Origin: DASWRT01 sp036403035
GTDB lineage: Bacteria; Pseudomonadota; Alphaproteobacteria; ATCC43930; CGMCC-115725
Direction: 5' to 3'
Length of the DNA stretch: 19,217 nucleotides
Assembly: GCA_036403035.1 (NCBI GenBank)
Contig: DASWRT010000470.1
Location: 1-19,217 of the forward strand
Positions 11,119 through 18,189 of the stretch are shown in pieces. A program made the translations under genes and the position numbers. Position 1 is the first letter of the stretch. Each line of letters begins with the position of its first letter. The notes under the pieces were generated by a model. It did not search any database. It had not been told where the DNA came from and was given only the letters and a program-made list of their open reading frames with translations.

Positions 11119-11216
11119 CCAAAGACTTTCAAAAAATAACGAACGATACATGCAATTGCCCGGCTTACAGTTGATAAAATGCCCGTCGCCGAGACCGATG
11201 GAAGAGGGCGCGATCG
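10922..11216. promoter_or_regulatory. Divergent control region between the uraH-xdh operon and guaD
   Basis: This 295-nt region separates the leftward purine operon from rightward guaD. Its guaD-proximal third (about 11117-11180) is markedly AT-rich for this genome, with TTTCAAAAAATAACG and TTGATAAAAT stretches, and is the most plausible place for back-to-back promoters. The bases TTGCCC (11156-11161) and GATAAA (11173-11178) resemble sigma70 boxes but their spacing is too short, so no exact promoter is assigned. No clear long operator palindrome was seen. Sharing one region would let a single purine-responsive regulator control both transcripts. No regulator gene lies in the window. Confidence 0.5.
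10944..10987 (-). promoter_or_regulatory. Two adjacent stem-loops in the uraH leader
   Basis: An inverted repeat pairs AGAGCC (10944-10949) with GGCTCT (10964-10969), with an alternative CCGA/TCGG pairing inside it. Immediately beside it GCCGCT (10972-10977) pairs perfectly with AGCGGC (10982-10987) around a 4-nt loop. Both lie 23-66 nt upstream of the uraH start. They could shape uraH translation or act as an attenuator, but no U-tract follows. In GC-rich DNA short stems of this size arise by chance. Confidence 0.3.
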
Positions 11217-11693
11217 ATGCAGGACGACCACGAGCGCTTCATGCGGCACGCGATTCGGCTCAGCCGGGAGAAGATGCAGGACGGCGCCGGCGGGCCGTTC
11301 GGCGCGGTGATCGTCAAGGACGGCGCGGCAATCGGCGAAGGCTGGAACCGGGTGACCTCCACGAACGACCCGACGGCGCACGCCGAGATCGTCGCGATCC
11401 GCGAGGCGTGCCGCGCGCTCGGCAGTTTCGCGCTTCATGGTTGCACGCTCTATACCTCCTGCGAGCCGTGCCCGATGTGCCTCGCCGCTGCCTACTGGGC
11501 GCGCATCGAGCACCTGTTCTACGCCAACACCCGCGTCGATGCCGCCGCCATCGGCTTCGACGACGCATTCCTCTACGAGCAGATCGCTCTGCCGCTCGAC
11601 CGCCAAGCGATGCCGGCGGACCGCCTCCTCGTCCCGGAGGCGCGGCTCGTCTTCGACGAATGGGCGGCGAAGCCGGACAAGGTTCCGTACTGA
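11217..11693 (+). CDS. guaD: Guanine deaminase (cytidine-deaminase superfamily)
   Basis: This 158-residue zinc enzyme would deaminate guanine to xanthine, feeding the neighbouring xanthine dehydrogenase. It has the CDA-fold pair TAHAEIVAI (zinc His55, proton-shuttle Glu57) and CEPCPMCLA (zinc Cys85 and Cys88). N45 in GWNRV, the preceding GGPFGAVIV strand and the C-terminal EWAAKPDKVPY ending in Tyr match the short Bacillus-type guanine deaminases of about 156 residues, not TadA. The ATG at 11217-11219 has a good ribosome site (GAAGAGGG, about 8 nt upstream). It is divergent from uraH-xdh, and its 3' end faces the GST-like gene 49 nt away. Guanine specificity rests on family resemblance and the purine context. 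Another nucleoside or nucleobase deaminase activity is possible. Confidence 0.9.
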   Translation: MQDDHERFMRHAIRLSREKMQDGAGGPFGAVIVKDGAAIGEGWNRVTSTNDPTAHAEIVAIREACRALGSFALHGCTLYTSCEPCPMCLAAAYWARIEHLFYANTRVDAAAIGFDDAFLYEQIALPLDRQAMPADRLLVPEARLVFDEWAAKPDKVPY

Positions 11694-11742
11694 GCCGATT
11701 TATCCAAGCCGCCGCCGCGCTGCTGCGTCGCCCGCTGCCGCA

Positions 11743-12399
11743 TCAGAACTCGACATCGAGTTCCTCGAGATCTTCCGGCTCGGCCTCGGCCGCATTCCGC
11801 CATTCGATCATAGCGGGCCAGTTCGTGATCGTCCGGCAATAGGCCGCGCATAGCGCGTCGAGCGGAACGTCGTAGGTCTCGAAGCGCGTGCACACCGGCG
11901 CGTACATGGCGTCCGCCATCGAGAGCCGCTGCCCGAAAAGATACGGTCCGCCGTAGGTATCCAGGCACTCCCGCCAGATCGCGACGACACGCTCTATATC
12001 GGGGCGGGCGCCCGCAAAGATGCGGAAGCCGGGGTGGTGCGCCTTCAGGTTCATCGGCAGGGCCGAGCGCAGATTGTAGAAGCCGGAGTGCATCTCGCCG
12101 CAGATCGACCGGCAATGCGCCCTTTGCCGCCAATCGGCCGGCAGAATCCCGGACTCCGGCTTCAGCTCGGCCAGGTACTCGCCGATGGCGAGCGTGTCCC
12201 AGATCCTCGCGCCGCGGTGCTCCAGGCAAGGCACGAGGATCGACGGCGAGGTCAGCAGCAGCTCGGCCCGCGTCGACGGATCGTCGATCGGCGCCGGCCG
12301 CTCCTCGATCTCGATCCCCGCCATCCGGCACAGCAGCCATCCGCGCAGCGACCAAGAGGAATAGTTCTTGCTTGCGACGGTGAGTATGGCCTCCGTCAT
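11743..12399 (-). CDS. Glutathione S-transferase family protein
   Basis: This 218-residue cytosolic protein has the two-domain GST layout. The thioredoxin-like N-terminal half starts MTEAILTVASKNYSSWSLRGWLL, here recognised by its core KNYSSWSLRGWL, where a Ser/Tyr region replaces a CxxC active site. It continues to the cis-Pro segment SILVPCLEHRGARIWDTLAIGEYL, whose VPCLEH...WDTLAI pattern contacts glutathione. The helical C-terminal half contains GPYLFGQRLSMADAMYAPVCTR, with the SMADAMYAP N-capping motif of GSTs. A strong ribosome site (AGGAGAGGA) sits 5 nt before the ATG. It is convergent with guaD and divergent from the PHB depolymerase gene, so it appears monocistronic. The substrate is unknown. 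Conjugation or reductive detoxification of small electrophiles is typical for the family. Confidence 0.9.
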   Translation of the reverse strand: MTEAILTVASKNYSSWSLRGWLLCRMAGIEIEERPAPIDDPSTRAELLLTSPSILVPCLEHRGARIWDTLAIGEYLAELKPESGILPADWRQRAHCRSICGEMHSGFYNLRSALPMNLKAHHPGFRIFAGARPDIERVVAIWRECLDTYGGPYLFGQRLSMADAMYAPVCTRFETYDVPLDALCAAYCRTITNWPAMIEWRNAAEAEPEDLEELDVEF

Positions 12400-12539
12400 C
12401 GACGTCCTCTCCTGTTTCCGCCGTCTGCGTCATCGCCGTGCATGGCCGGAAGAAGCCTCTCCGGATGACCGCTCGGCGCAGCAAGAATTACGCCAGCCAT
12501 TCCGCCGGGCGCTCAAGCCTTGGGGGGCGGGGTAGGCCG

Positions 12540-13754
12540 ATGCTCTACTTTACGTACCAGCTGCAATCCGATCTCCTGGACCCGGTCCGCACGGCGGCGC
12601 GTACTTTGCTGGATGCGCTGGGCGACGGGATCCGCGGCTCGGGGCCGTTCTCCAGGGTCGCCGCCGCTTGGGAGCTTTTATCGCGCGCCAAGCTGAGCCA
12701 TCAGCGTCCGCCCTTCGGCATCGATCGGGTCGCCGTCGGAAACAGCGACGTGCCGGTCAGCGAGGTTCCGGTCGCCGCGACGCCGTTCTGCACGCTTCTC
12801 CATTTCCGCAAGGACATGGCGACGCTGCAAGCCCAGCCGCGGGTGCTCGTCGTGGCGCCGCTCTCGGGTCATTTCTCGACCCTCCTTCGCGGCACCGTGC
12901 GCACCTTGCTCGCCGAGCACGACGTCTTCATTACCGATTGGCACAACGCGCGCGACGTGCCGCTCCGCGACGGCCGGTTCGGCTTCGACGATTACATCGC
13001 GCACGTGATCCGCTTCCTTGAGATGATCGGCCCCGGAGGCCACGTCCTCGCGGTCTGCCAGCCCTGCGTCCAAGTGCTTGCCGCCGCCGCGGTGATGGCG
13101 GGCGAGGGCAATCCCGCCCAGCCGCGCAGCATGACGCTGATGGCCGGTCCGATCGACACGCGCATCAACCCGACCACGGTGAACGCGCTCGCGACCGACC
13201 GGCCGATCGAATGGTTCGAGCGCAAGCTGGTCACCACCGTTCCTTGGCCGCACAAGGGCATCGGCCGCCGGGTGTATCCGGGCTTCATGCAGCTCCTCGC
13301 CTTCATGTCGATGAACCTCGAACGGCACCAGAAGGCGCATCGCGATCTCTATAAGCATCTGGTGAAGGGCGAGCACGAACAGGCCGAGACGATCAAGAGC
13401 TTCTATGACGAATATTTCGCCGTCCTCGATCTGCCGGCGGAGTTCTACCTCGAGACCGTCCGGACCGTCTTTCAGGAGGCGCTGCTGGCGAAAGGCCGGC
13501 TTACGTTCCGCGGGCAGCGGGTCGATCCCGCCGCGATCCGCCAGACCGCGCTGCTCACCGTCGAAGGCGAGCGGGACGACATCTGCGCCCTCGGCCAGAC
13601 CGCCGCCGCGCATGATCTCTGCACCGGCCTGAAACCCCACATGAAGCGGCACCACATGCAGACCGGCGCCGGGCACTACGGCGTCTTCAGCGGCAGGCGC
13701 TGGGAGACCCAGATCTACCCAATCGTCCGCAACGTGGTGCTCTCGACGAGTTAG
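12540..13754 (+). CDS. phaZ: Intracellular poly(3-hydroxybutyrate) depolymerase (PhaZ)
   Basis: This 404-residue alpha/beta-hydrolase mobilises intracellular PHB granules. It begins MLYFTYQLQSDLLDP, typical of the i-PHB depolymerase family. It carries PRVLVVAPLSGHFSTLLRGT, cited by its core VVAPLSGHFSTLL, then VFITDWHNARDVPL and GGHVLAVCQPCVQVLAA. In this family the nucleophile is the Cys of VCQP (Cys173), not Ser. The acid lies in VEGERDDICAL (Asp346/347) and the His in GAGHYGVFSGRRW (His379). No signal peptide is present, fitting an intracellular enzyme. The ATG at 12540 was preferred over one 34 codons upstream because that extension is low-complexity and unlike the family. A G-rich ribosome-site candidate precedes the chosen start. 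It is monocistronic, convergent with the cytochrome operon and divergent from the GST-like gene. No PHB synthase or phasin lies nearby. Confidence 0.93.
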   Translation: MLYFTYQLQSDLLDPVRTAARTLLDALGDGIRGSGPFSRVAAAWELLSRAKLSHQRPPFGIDRVAVGNSDVPVSEVPVAATPFCTLLHFRKDMATLQAQPRVLVVAPLSGHFSTLLRGTVRTLLAEHDVFITDWHNARDVPLRDGRFGFDDYIAHVIRFLEMIGPGGHVLAVCQPCVQVLAAAAVMAGEGNPAQPRSMTLMAGPIDTRINPTTVNALATDRPIEWFERKLVTTVPWPHKGIGRRVYPGFMQLLAFMSMNLERHQKAHRDLYKHLVKGEHEQAETIKSFYDEYFAVLDLPAEFYLETVRTVFQEALLAKGRLTFRGQRVDPAAIRQTALLTVEGERDDICALGQTAAAHDLCTGLKPHMKRHHMQTGAGHYGVFSGRRWETQIYPIVRNVVLSTS

Positions 13755-13805
13755 CTCGGGCGGTGACGCGGGGATGCCGCCGTCCCTCTGTGCCGGTTCG
13801 ATCTT

Positions 13806-14243
13806 TCACTTCAGCGTGTAGAGATACGCGGCGATGTCGCGGGCATCATCCTCGGTGACGCCGACGTTCGGCATCGCCGTCTGCCGATCGACCCGGCGCG
13901 GCTGCTGGATCCAGTCGATCAGATTCTCCGGCGTGTTGGTCAGCACGCCGGCGATGTAGACGCGGTTCGCAAGATGGTCGAGCGGCGGGCCGACGAGGCC
14001 GCGCGCCTCCGCGACGCCGGGGATCGTGTGGCACGTGCCGCAGCCGTAGTTCCGGATCGCCGTCCGGCCGCGCTTGACGTCGCCGCCGGTCAGGCCTTGC
14101 GCCTCCTGCTCGTCCTGGTTGTTCTTCCCGAACAGCGGGATGTCGAGGACGCCCGCCGCCGCGCCGGCGGCGAGGCACCCGGCGACGACGACGACGATCG
14201 CCGCCGCGCCGGTCGCAAACTTGGCCGCCTTCGATCCGGTCAT
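13806..14243 (-). CDS. Membrane-anchored class I cytochrome c
   Basis: This 145-residue single-heme cytochrome c has an uncleaved N-terminal anchor (about residues 12-33, Ala/Val-rich) followed by an acidic linker. The heme domain has CGTCH (Cys68, Cys71, His72), GPPLDHLANRVYIAG and the distal Met124 in QTAMPNVGV, ending in the helix DDARDIAAYLYTLK. It is the last gene of the oxidase operon, and its ATG overlaps the ctaG stop by 4 nt. It probably shuttles electrons on the periplasmic face of the inner membrane, delivering them to subunit II of the same operon. That partnership is inference from co-transcription. It resembles cytochrome c552/c-type domains of oxidase operons and has no extra domains. 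Confidence 0.92.
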   Translation of the reverse strand: MTGSKAAKFATGAAAIVVVVAGCLAAGAAAGVLDIPLFGKNNQDEQEAQGLTGGDVKRGRTAIRNYGCGTCHTIPGVAEARGLVGPPLDHLANRVYIAGVLTNTPENLIDWIQQPRRVDRQTAMPNVGVTEDDARDIAAYLYTLK

Positions 14244-15211
14244 GCTCCGCCGACCTCCTTCGGCAGCGCGCTTTCCCACCGGCGCGTCCGGGCTTCGGAG
14301 TCGCGCAGCCACGCCGTCACGAGCGCCAGCGCGACGCCCGTGTAGACGAACCCTCCCGGCACCCACATCACCAGCCCGGCGAGCTGCTGGTCCTCGATCG
14401 GCGTCAATCCCCAGGCCGCCGCGGCGTCGCCGTATGCGGCGTACCAAGGCGTCGTTCCGAGCGTCAGCAGCGCGCCGAGGATGCCCGTATGCATCGTCGT
14501 CGCGAACAGCGACAGCACCGCTGCGCCCCGGCCGGCTCCGCTGCCGACGACGCCGCCGCGCAGCAGCGAGGTCCAGTAGAGCAGTCCCGCGGCGAGGAAC
14601 GACGCATGCTGGAGCGCGTGCATCCCTTCGTTCCGCAGCGCCGCCTCGAACAGGACGGGCGCGTGCCACAACCATAGCGCGAGCCCGTGCACTGTGAAGG
14701 CCGCGAGGCTGCCGGTCAGGAACGTCCATGAGCGGCGTATCGGCGACCATGTCCCGACCCCGCCGACGCGCCGCCGCCCGGCCGACGATTGCGTCCAGAG
14801 CATCACGAGGAGCGGCCGTCCGAGGACGAGCAGCGGCGCCGCGACCGCCATCAGCAACTCGTGCTCGACCATGTGCATCCAAAACAGCGACTCGCCCAGG
14901 ACATGCACCGGCGGCAGCAGCGCGACGGCGAGCGTCAGCCATCCGGCGGCGAAGGAAGCCGCTTCGGCGCGGCTCACGACGCGCCCGTGCCCGACATGCC
15001 GCCAGAGACGCCGCAGGCCGCTGACATAGAGCCACAGCGCGCCCACGAGGAGCATGACGACGGCCATGTCCGGCGGCTGACGCCAGGGCGAGCCAGCGGA
15101 ATCGCCATGCTCCGCGACGTAATGGGCAAGGGCGGCGTCCGGCAGACAGAGCGCAGGGGCAAGGGCCGCCGCGCCGATCAGCGCGATCCGCCGTCGCGTC
15201 CGCCGCCTCAT
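14240..15211 (-). CDS. ctaG: CtaG-family (Caa3_CtaG) cytochrome c oxidase assembly factor
   Basis: This 323-residue membrane protein has a probable signal/anchor (RIALIGAAALAPALCLPDAALA) and about seven transmembrane helices. Motifs include HMVEHELLMAVAAPLLVLGRP with its family His/Glu cluster, LWLWHAPVLFEAAL, HALQHASFLAAGLLYW and TTMHTGILGALL. Conserved histidines in membrane helices suggest a role in copper or oxidase assembly. This is the Bacillus-type CtaG needed for caa3 oxidase, not the unrelated Cox11-type protein that shares the name. The ATG at 15209-15211 was chosen because upstream residues in the frame are antisense-like Arg/Gly repeats. It overlaps the small upstream membrane-protein gene by 4 nt and the downstream cytochrome c gene by 4 nt. 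Confidence 0.9.
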   Translation of the reverse strand: MRRRTRRRIALIGAAALAPALCLPDAALAHYVAEHGDSAGSPWRQPPDMAVVMLLVGALWLYVSGLRRLWRHVGHGRVVSRAEAASFAAGWLTLAVALLPPVHVLGESLFWMHMVEHELLMAVAAPLLVLGRPLLVMLWTQSSAGRRRVGGVGTWSPIRRSWTFLTGSLAAFTVHGLALWLWHAPVLFEAALRNEGMHALQHASFLAAGLLYWTSLLRGGVVGSGAGRGAAVLSLFATTMHTGILGALLTLGTTPWYAAYGDAAAAWGLTPIEDQQLAGLVMWVPGGFVYTGVALALVTAWLRDSEARTRRWESALPKEVGGA

Positions 15212-15579
15212 CGCTGGCACGGGTCGAAATAGAATTTGGCGACGCCCTCGACCAGGATCACGAGGCCGAAGAGCGCGCACATCAGCATGCCGGTCAGCGC
15301 CAGGAAATGCGCCCGCCCGTCCGCGTCTCCTTCCTCGGAGCTGGTCCGCCGGCGCCGCGACCAGTCCCGCCATCCGAGCACGCCGCCGGTGATCGCGAGA
15401 AGCAGCGCCGCCAGCGAGACGATGTGCGTCGGCAGCAGGTGCCCGGTGTCGCACGACCAGGGGACCAGAACGTAGCTGACCTCTTGGTCGAGGAACCACG
15501 CGACTGGCCCGGCGAAGAGGCAGGTCCAGGAGACATCGTCCGTCGCGAAGAGCGGTTTCTTGGCGGTGCTGCGTTCCAT
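15208..15579 (-). CDS. Small three-helix membrane protein in subunit IV (CtaF) position
   Basis: This 123-residue protein has about three hydrophobic segments (around residues 15-35, 48-68 and 92-112) separated by a basic/acidic loop (WRDWSRRRRTSSEEGDADG). The opening DDVSWTCLFAGPVAWFLDQE and SYVLVPWSCDTGHLLP include Trp, Cys and His residues facing the periplasmic side. I do not recognise a named family. Between subunit III and ctaG, with a 4-nt overlap into ctaG, it sits where Bacillus ctaCDEFG encodes the small subunit IV (CtaF, about 110 residues with three helices). It may be a subunit or assembly partner of this oxidase. Sequence resemblance to CtaF is not evident, so the role is positional inference. 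Confidence 0.8.
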   Translation of the reverse strand: MERSTAKKPLFATDDVSWTCLFAGPVAWFLDQEVSYVLVPWSCDTGHLLPTHIVSLAALLLAITGGVLGWRDWSRRRRTSSEEGDADGRAHFLALTGMLMCALFGLVILVEGVAKFYFDPCQR

Positions 15580-15596
15580 CGGCGGCGGTCCCCTCC

Positions 15597-16202
15597 TCAG
15601 AGAAAGCGCGGCACGAGGTAGACGACGGCGTAGATCGGCAGCCACGTCAGCACGACGAAATACCAGTAGAACGCATTCTCGCTGACGTCGACGAACCGCT
15701 TTCCCTCCCGTCCGCGCCGCGTGAACATCAGCGCTGTCAGCACCGCCGTGTCGGCGACGTCGGTGACGATGTGCGTCGTGTGCAGCGCCATCAGCATCCA
15801 GACGACGGAACCGTAGGCGTTGGTGTCCCATTCGACGCCGAGCGCCGGGAATTCGAGCCAGCGGACGGCGGTGAAGGCGACGCCGAACGCCAAGCAGACG
15901 AGGAGCCAGATCCGGACCTGCCGCAGATCCTCCTCTTCGGCCGCCTTCTTTACCCAATGGTTCGGCAGGCAGCTCGCAAGCAGGAGGACGGTGTTGACGG
16001 TGCCCCATATCAGTTGCGGCGGGCCGAGGTTCGGCGGCCAGGAGACCGCCTTGCTGCGCAGGTAGAAATACGCCATCACCGCGAGCCCGAACCCCGTCGC
16101 CTCGATGAGGCAGAAGACGAGCGTGCCCCACCACAGGATGCTGCGGTGCCCGTAGGCGTAGGTCGGCAGGCCCGATACGTCGAGGACGGGCGTCACCCTC
16201 AT
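15597..16202 (-). CDS. ctaE: Cytochrome c oxidase subunit III (short, five-helix form)
   Basis: This 201-residue integral membrane subunit stabilises the catalytic core. It shows FCLIEATGFGLAVMAYFYLR with the buried Glu of helix III, a WGTVNTVLLLASC helix, MALHTTHIVTDVADT (the usual HxxH segment) and the terminal SENAFYWYFVVLTWLPIYAVVYLVPRF, whose YWYFVVLTW corresponds to the family's YWHFVDxxW. With five hydrophobic helices it lacks the first two helices of the seven-helix form. Two extra helices occur at the C-terminus of subunit I, as in Bacillus CtaD/CtaE. Its ATG at 16200-16202 overlaps the subunit I stop by 4 nt. A 17-nt gap separates it from the next gene. Confidence 0.94.
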   Translation of the reverse strand: MRVTPVLDVSGLPTYAYGHRSILWWGTLVFCLIEATGFGLAVMAYFYLRSKAVSWPPNLGPPQLIWGTVNTVLLLASCLPNHWVKKAAEEEDLRQVRIWLLVCLAFGVAFTAVRWLEFPALGVEWDTNAYGSVVWMLMALHTTHIVTDVADTAVLTALMFTRRGREGKRFVDVSENAFYWYFVVLTWLPIYAVVYLVPRFL

Positions 16203-18169
16203 GACCGGGCCTCCGCCGCGTGCTGCCGCAAAGCCGGAATCGCGCGCCGCCGGTCGCCGGACTGGTCGCCGCGCTTCGGCCAGAACCAGCCGGTGAAGGT
16301 CACGAACATCGGAACGGCGCCGATCGGGATCGCCCAGGGCGTGAAGATCGAGCCGATGAACATCGCCGTCGTCGCGATCGCGGCGAGGAACGGCCAGATC
16401 GATGGCTCCGCCGATTCGTAGCGATGGTCGGGCGTCGCATCGACCAGATGCGTGATCAGCACCTCGCGGATGTCGGCGCGCAGTCCGGTCGCGACCTTGC
16501 GCTCGCCGGCTGCCTGCTCCGCCCACAGCGCCTCGCGCCCGGTGACGATCGGGATCTGCTGGAAGTTGTACGGCGGCGGCGGGGAACTCGTCGCCCACTC
16601 CAGCGAGCCGGCGCCCCACGGATTGTCGCCCGCCGGCATGCCACGGCGCAGGCTCCAGGCGACGTTGCCGAGGAACACGGCCACGCTGACGGCGATCACC
16701 GCCGCGCCCGCCGTCGACAGCAGGTTCGCCTCGTTCCAGCCGATCCCGTCGGGGTAGGTGTAGACGCGGCGCGGCATGCCCGCGAGGCCGAGCCAATGCA
16801 TCGGGAAGAACGCGACGTTGAACCCGATGAAGAAGAGCCAGAAGTTCCACTTGCCGGCGGTTTCGTTCAGCATCCGGCCGGTGATCTTCGGGAACCAGTA
16901 ATAGAAGCCGCCGAACAGCGGGAAAACGGCCCCGCCGATCAGCACGTAGTGAAAGTGCGCGACGACGAAATACGTGTCGTGCACCTGCAGGTCGAGCGGC
17001 ACCGAGGCGACCATGACGCCGCTGAGGCCGCCGATCACGAACAGCGCGATGAAGCCCAGGACGAACAGCAGCGGCGTCCGGTAGATCAGCCGTCCGTCCC
17101 ACAGCGTCGCGATCCAGCAGAAGATCTGAATGCCGCTCGGGATCGCCACCATCATGCTGGCGCCCGTGAAGAAGCTCGCGCCGAGCTGCGGCAGGCCGGT
17201 CGCGAACATGTGGTGGACCCACAGGCCGAACGCGAGGAAGCCGGTGACGATCAGCGACAGGACCAGCGGCACATAGCCGAACATCGGCCGGCGCGCGAAG
17301 GTCGGGATGATCATCGACACGATGCCCGTCGCCGGGATGAAGATGATGTAGACCTCGGGGTGGCCGAAGAACCAGAAGAGGTGCTGCCAGAGCGGCGCGT
17401 CGCCGCCCTCCGCGGGGTTGAAGAACTGCGTCGAGACCAGCCGGTCCGCAATCAGCGCGGAGCTTGCGATCATCACCGCGGGCATCGCGAACACGACCAT
17501 GAACGAAGTCACGAGCTGCGACCAGACGAAGAGCGGGATGCGGTTCAGCGACATGCCGGGCGCCCGCATCTTGAACACGGTGACAATGAGCTGCACCGCC
17601 ACGGCGAGGGAGGAGACCTCGGTGAAGGTGATCATCTGCGCCCAGAAGTCGGTGCGCTTCCCCGGCGTGTATTGCGGCCCGGACAGCGGCACGTAGGCGA
17701 ACCAGCCGACGTCCGGCCCGATATTCAGCAGGAAGGCGACGATCAGCATCAGCCCACCGGCCAATAACATCCAGTAGCTGAAGGCGTTGAGGCGCGGGAA
17801 CGCGATCTCGCGCGCTCCCACCATCAGCGGCACGAGATAGACCCCGACGCCCTGCATGATCGGCACAGCGAAGAGGAACATCATCGTCGTGCCGTGCGTC
17901 GTGAAGAGCTGGTTGTAGAGGTCTGGCCCGACGAACGAATTCTCCGGCCGGGCAAGCTGCGTCCGCATCAGCATCGCGAGGATGCCGGCGAACAGGAAGT
18001 AGCAGAACGTCGTGACGAGATAGCGCTTCCCGATCGTCTTGTGGTCGGCGGCGCTGAGCCAGCCGATAAGGCCGCGCGGCTCCGCCCAGGTCCGCTCCAG
18101 GAGCCGGCGCTCCTGCTCGGCCGGAAGAAGGACGGTATCTGCGCCGGAGGAGGCTTGAGGCGGGCTCAT
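16199..18169 (-). CDS. ctaD: Cytochrome c oxidase subunit I (heme-copper, caa3-type)
   Basis: This 656-residue catalytic subunit reduces O2 to water and pumps protons. All metal ligands are present: His92 and His407 (low-spin heme), His405 (high-spin heme), and His270, His319 and His320 (CuB). The cross-link Tyr274 and Glu272 lie in FFGHPEVYI, placing it in the A1 type. HDTYFVVAHFHYVL carries the Mg-site His/Asp. Proton-path residues are unusual. VGAREIAFPRLN has Glu121 where most enzymes have Asp, VGVYLVP has Val where Asn is usual, and IPSGIQIFCWIATLW has Gln348 where the K-channel Lys is usual. A C-terminal extension (about residues 590-640) adds two more helices, matching the short subunit III. 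The ATG at 18167-18169 begins 20 nt after the subunit II stop. It resembles rhizobial alternative (CoxN-like) oxidases, a memory-based suggestion. Confidence 0.95.
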   Translation of the reverse strand: MSPPQASSGADTVLLPAEQERRLLERTWAEPRGLIGWLSAADHKTIGKRYLVTTFCYFLFAGILAMLMRTQLARPENSFVGPDLYNQLFTTHGTTMMFLFAVPIMQGVGVYLVPLMVGAREIAFPRLNAFSYWMLLAGGLMLIVAFLLNIGPDVGWFAYVPLSGPQYTPGKRTDFWAQMITFTEVSSLAVAVQLIVTVFKMRAPGMSLNRIPLFVWSQLVTSFMVVFAMPAVMIASSALIADRLVSTQFFNPAEGGDAPLWQHLFWFFGHPEVYIIFIPATGIVSMIIPTFARRPMFGYVPLVLSLIVTGFLAFGLWVHHMFATGLPQLGASFFTGASMMVAIPSGIQIFCWIATLWDGRLIYRTPLLFVLGFIALFVIGGLSGVMVASVPLDLQVHDTYFVVAHFHYVLIGGAVFPLFGGFYYWFPKITGRMLNETAGKWNFWLFFIGFNVAFFPMHWLGLAGMPRRVYTYPDGIGWNEANLLSTAGAAVIAVSVAVFLGNVAWSLRRGMPAGDNPWGAGSLEWATSSPPPPYNFQQIPIVTGREALWAEQAAGERKVATGLRADIREVLITHLVDATPDHRYESAEPSIWPFLAAIATTAMFIGSIFTPWAIPIGAVPMFVTFTGWFWPKRGDQSGDRRRAIPALRQHAAEARS

Positions 18170-18189
18170 CGCAAGGTTCTCCTCCTCGT

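Noticed and set aside
11156..11180. Sigma70-type promoter for guaD from TTGCCC and GATAAA boxes
   Set aside because: The boxes are about 11 nt apart, shorter than functional spacing, so only a general promoter region is reported.
11022..11606. A 194-codon minus-strand frame covering guaD
   Set aside because: guaD on the plus strand has intact zinc-site motifs and a good ribosome site. The opposite frame has none.
11694..11742. Terminator between convergent guaD and the GST-like gene
   Set aside because: No convincing hairpin or T-run was found in the 49 nt.
13757..13781. Possible bidirectional terminator between the phaZ and cytochrome c genes
   Set aside because: Only a 5-bp GGCGG/CCGCC stem with a 13-nt loop and no T-tract. 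Too weak to call in this base composition.
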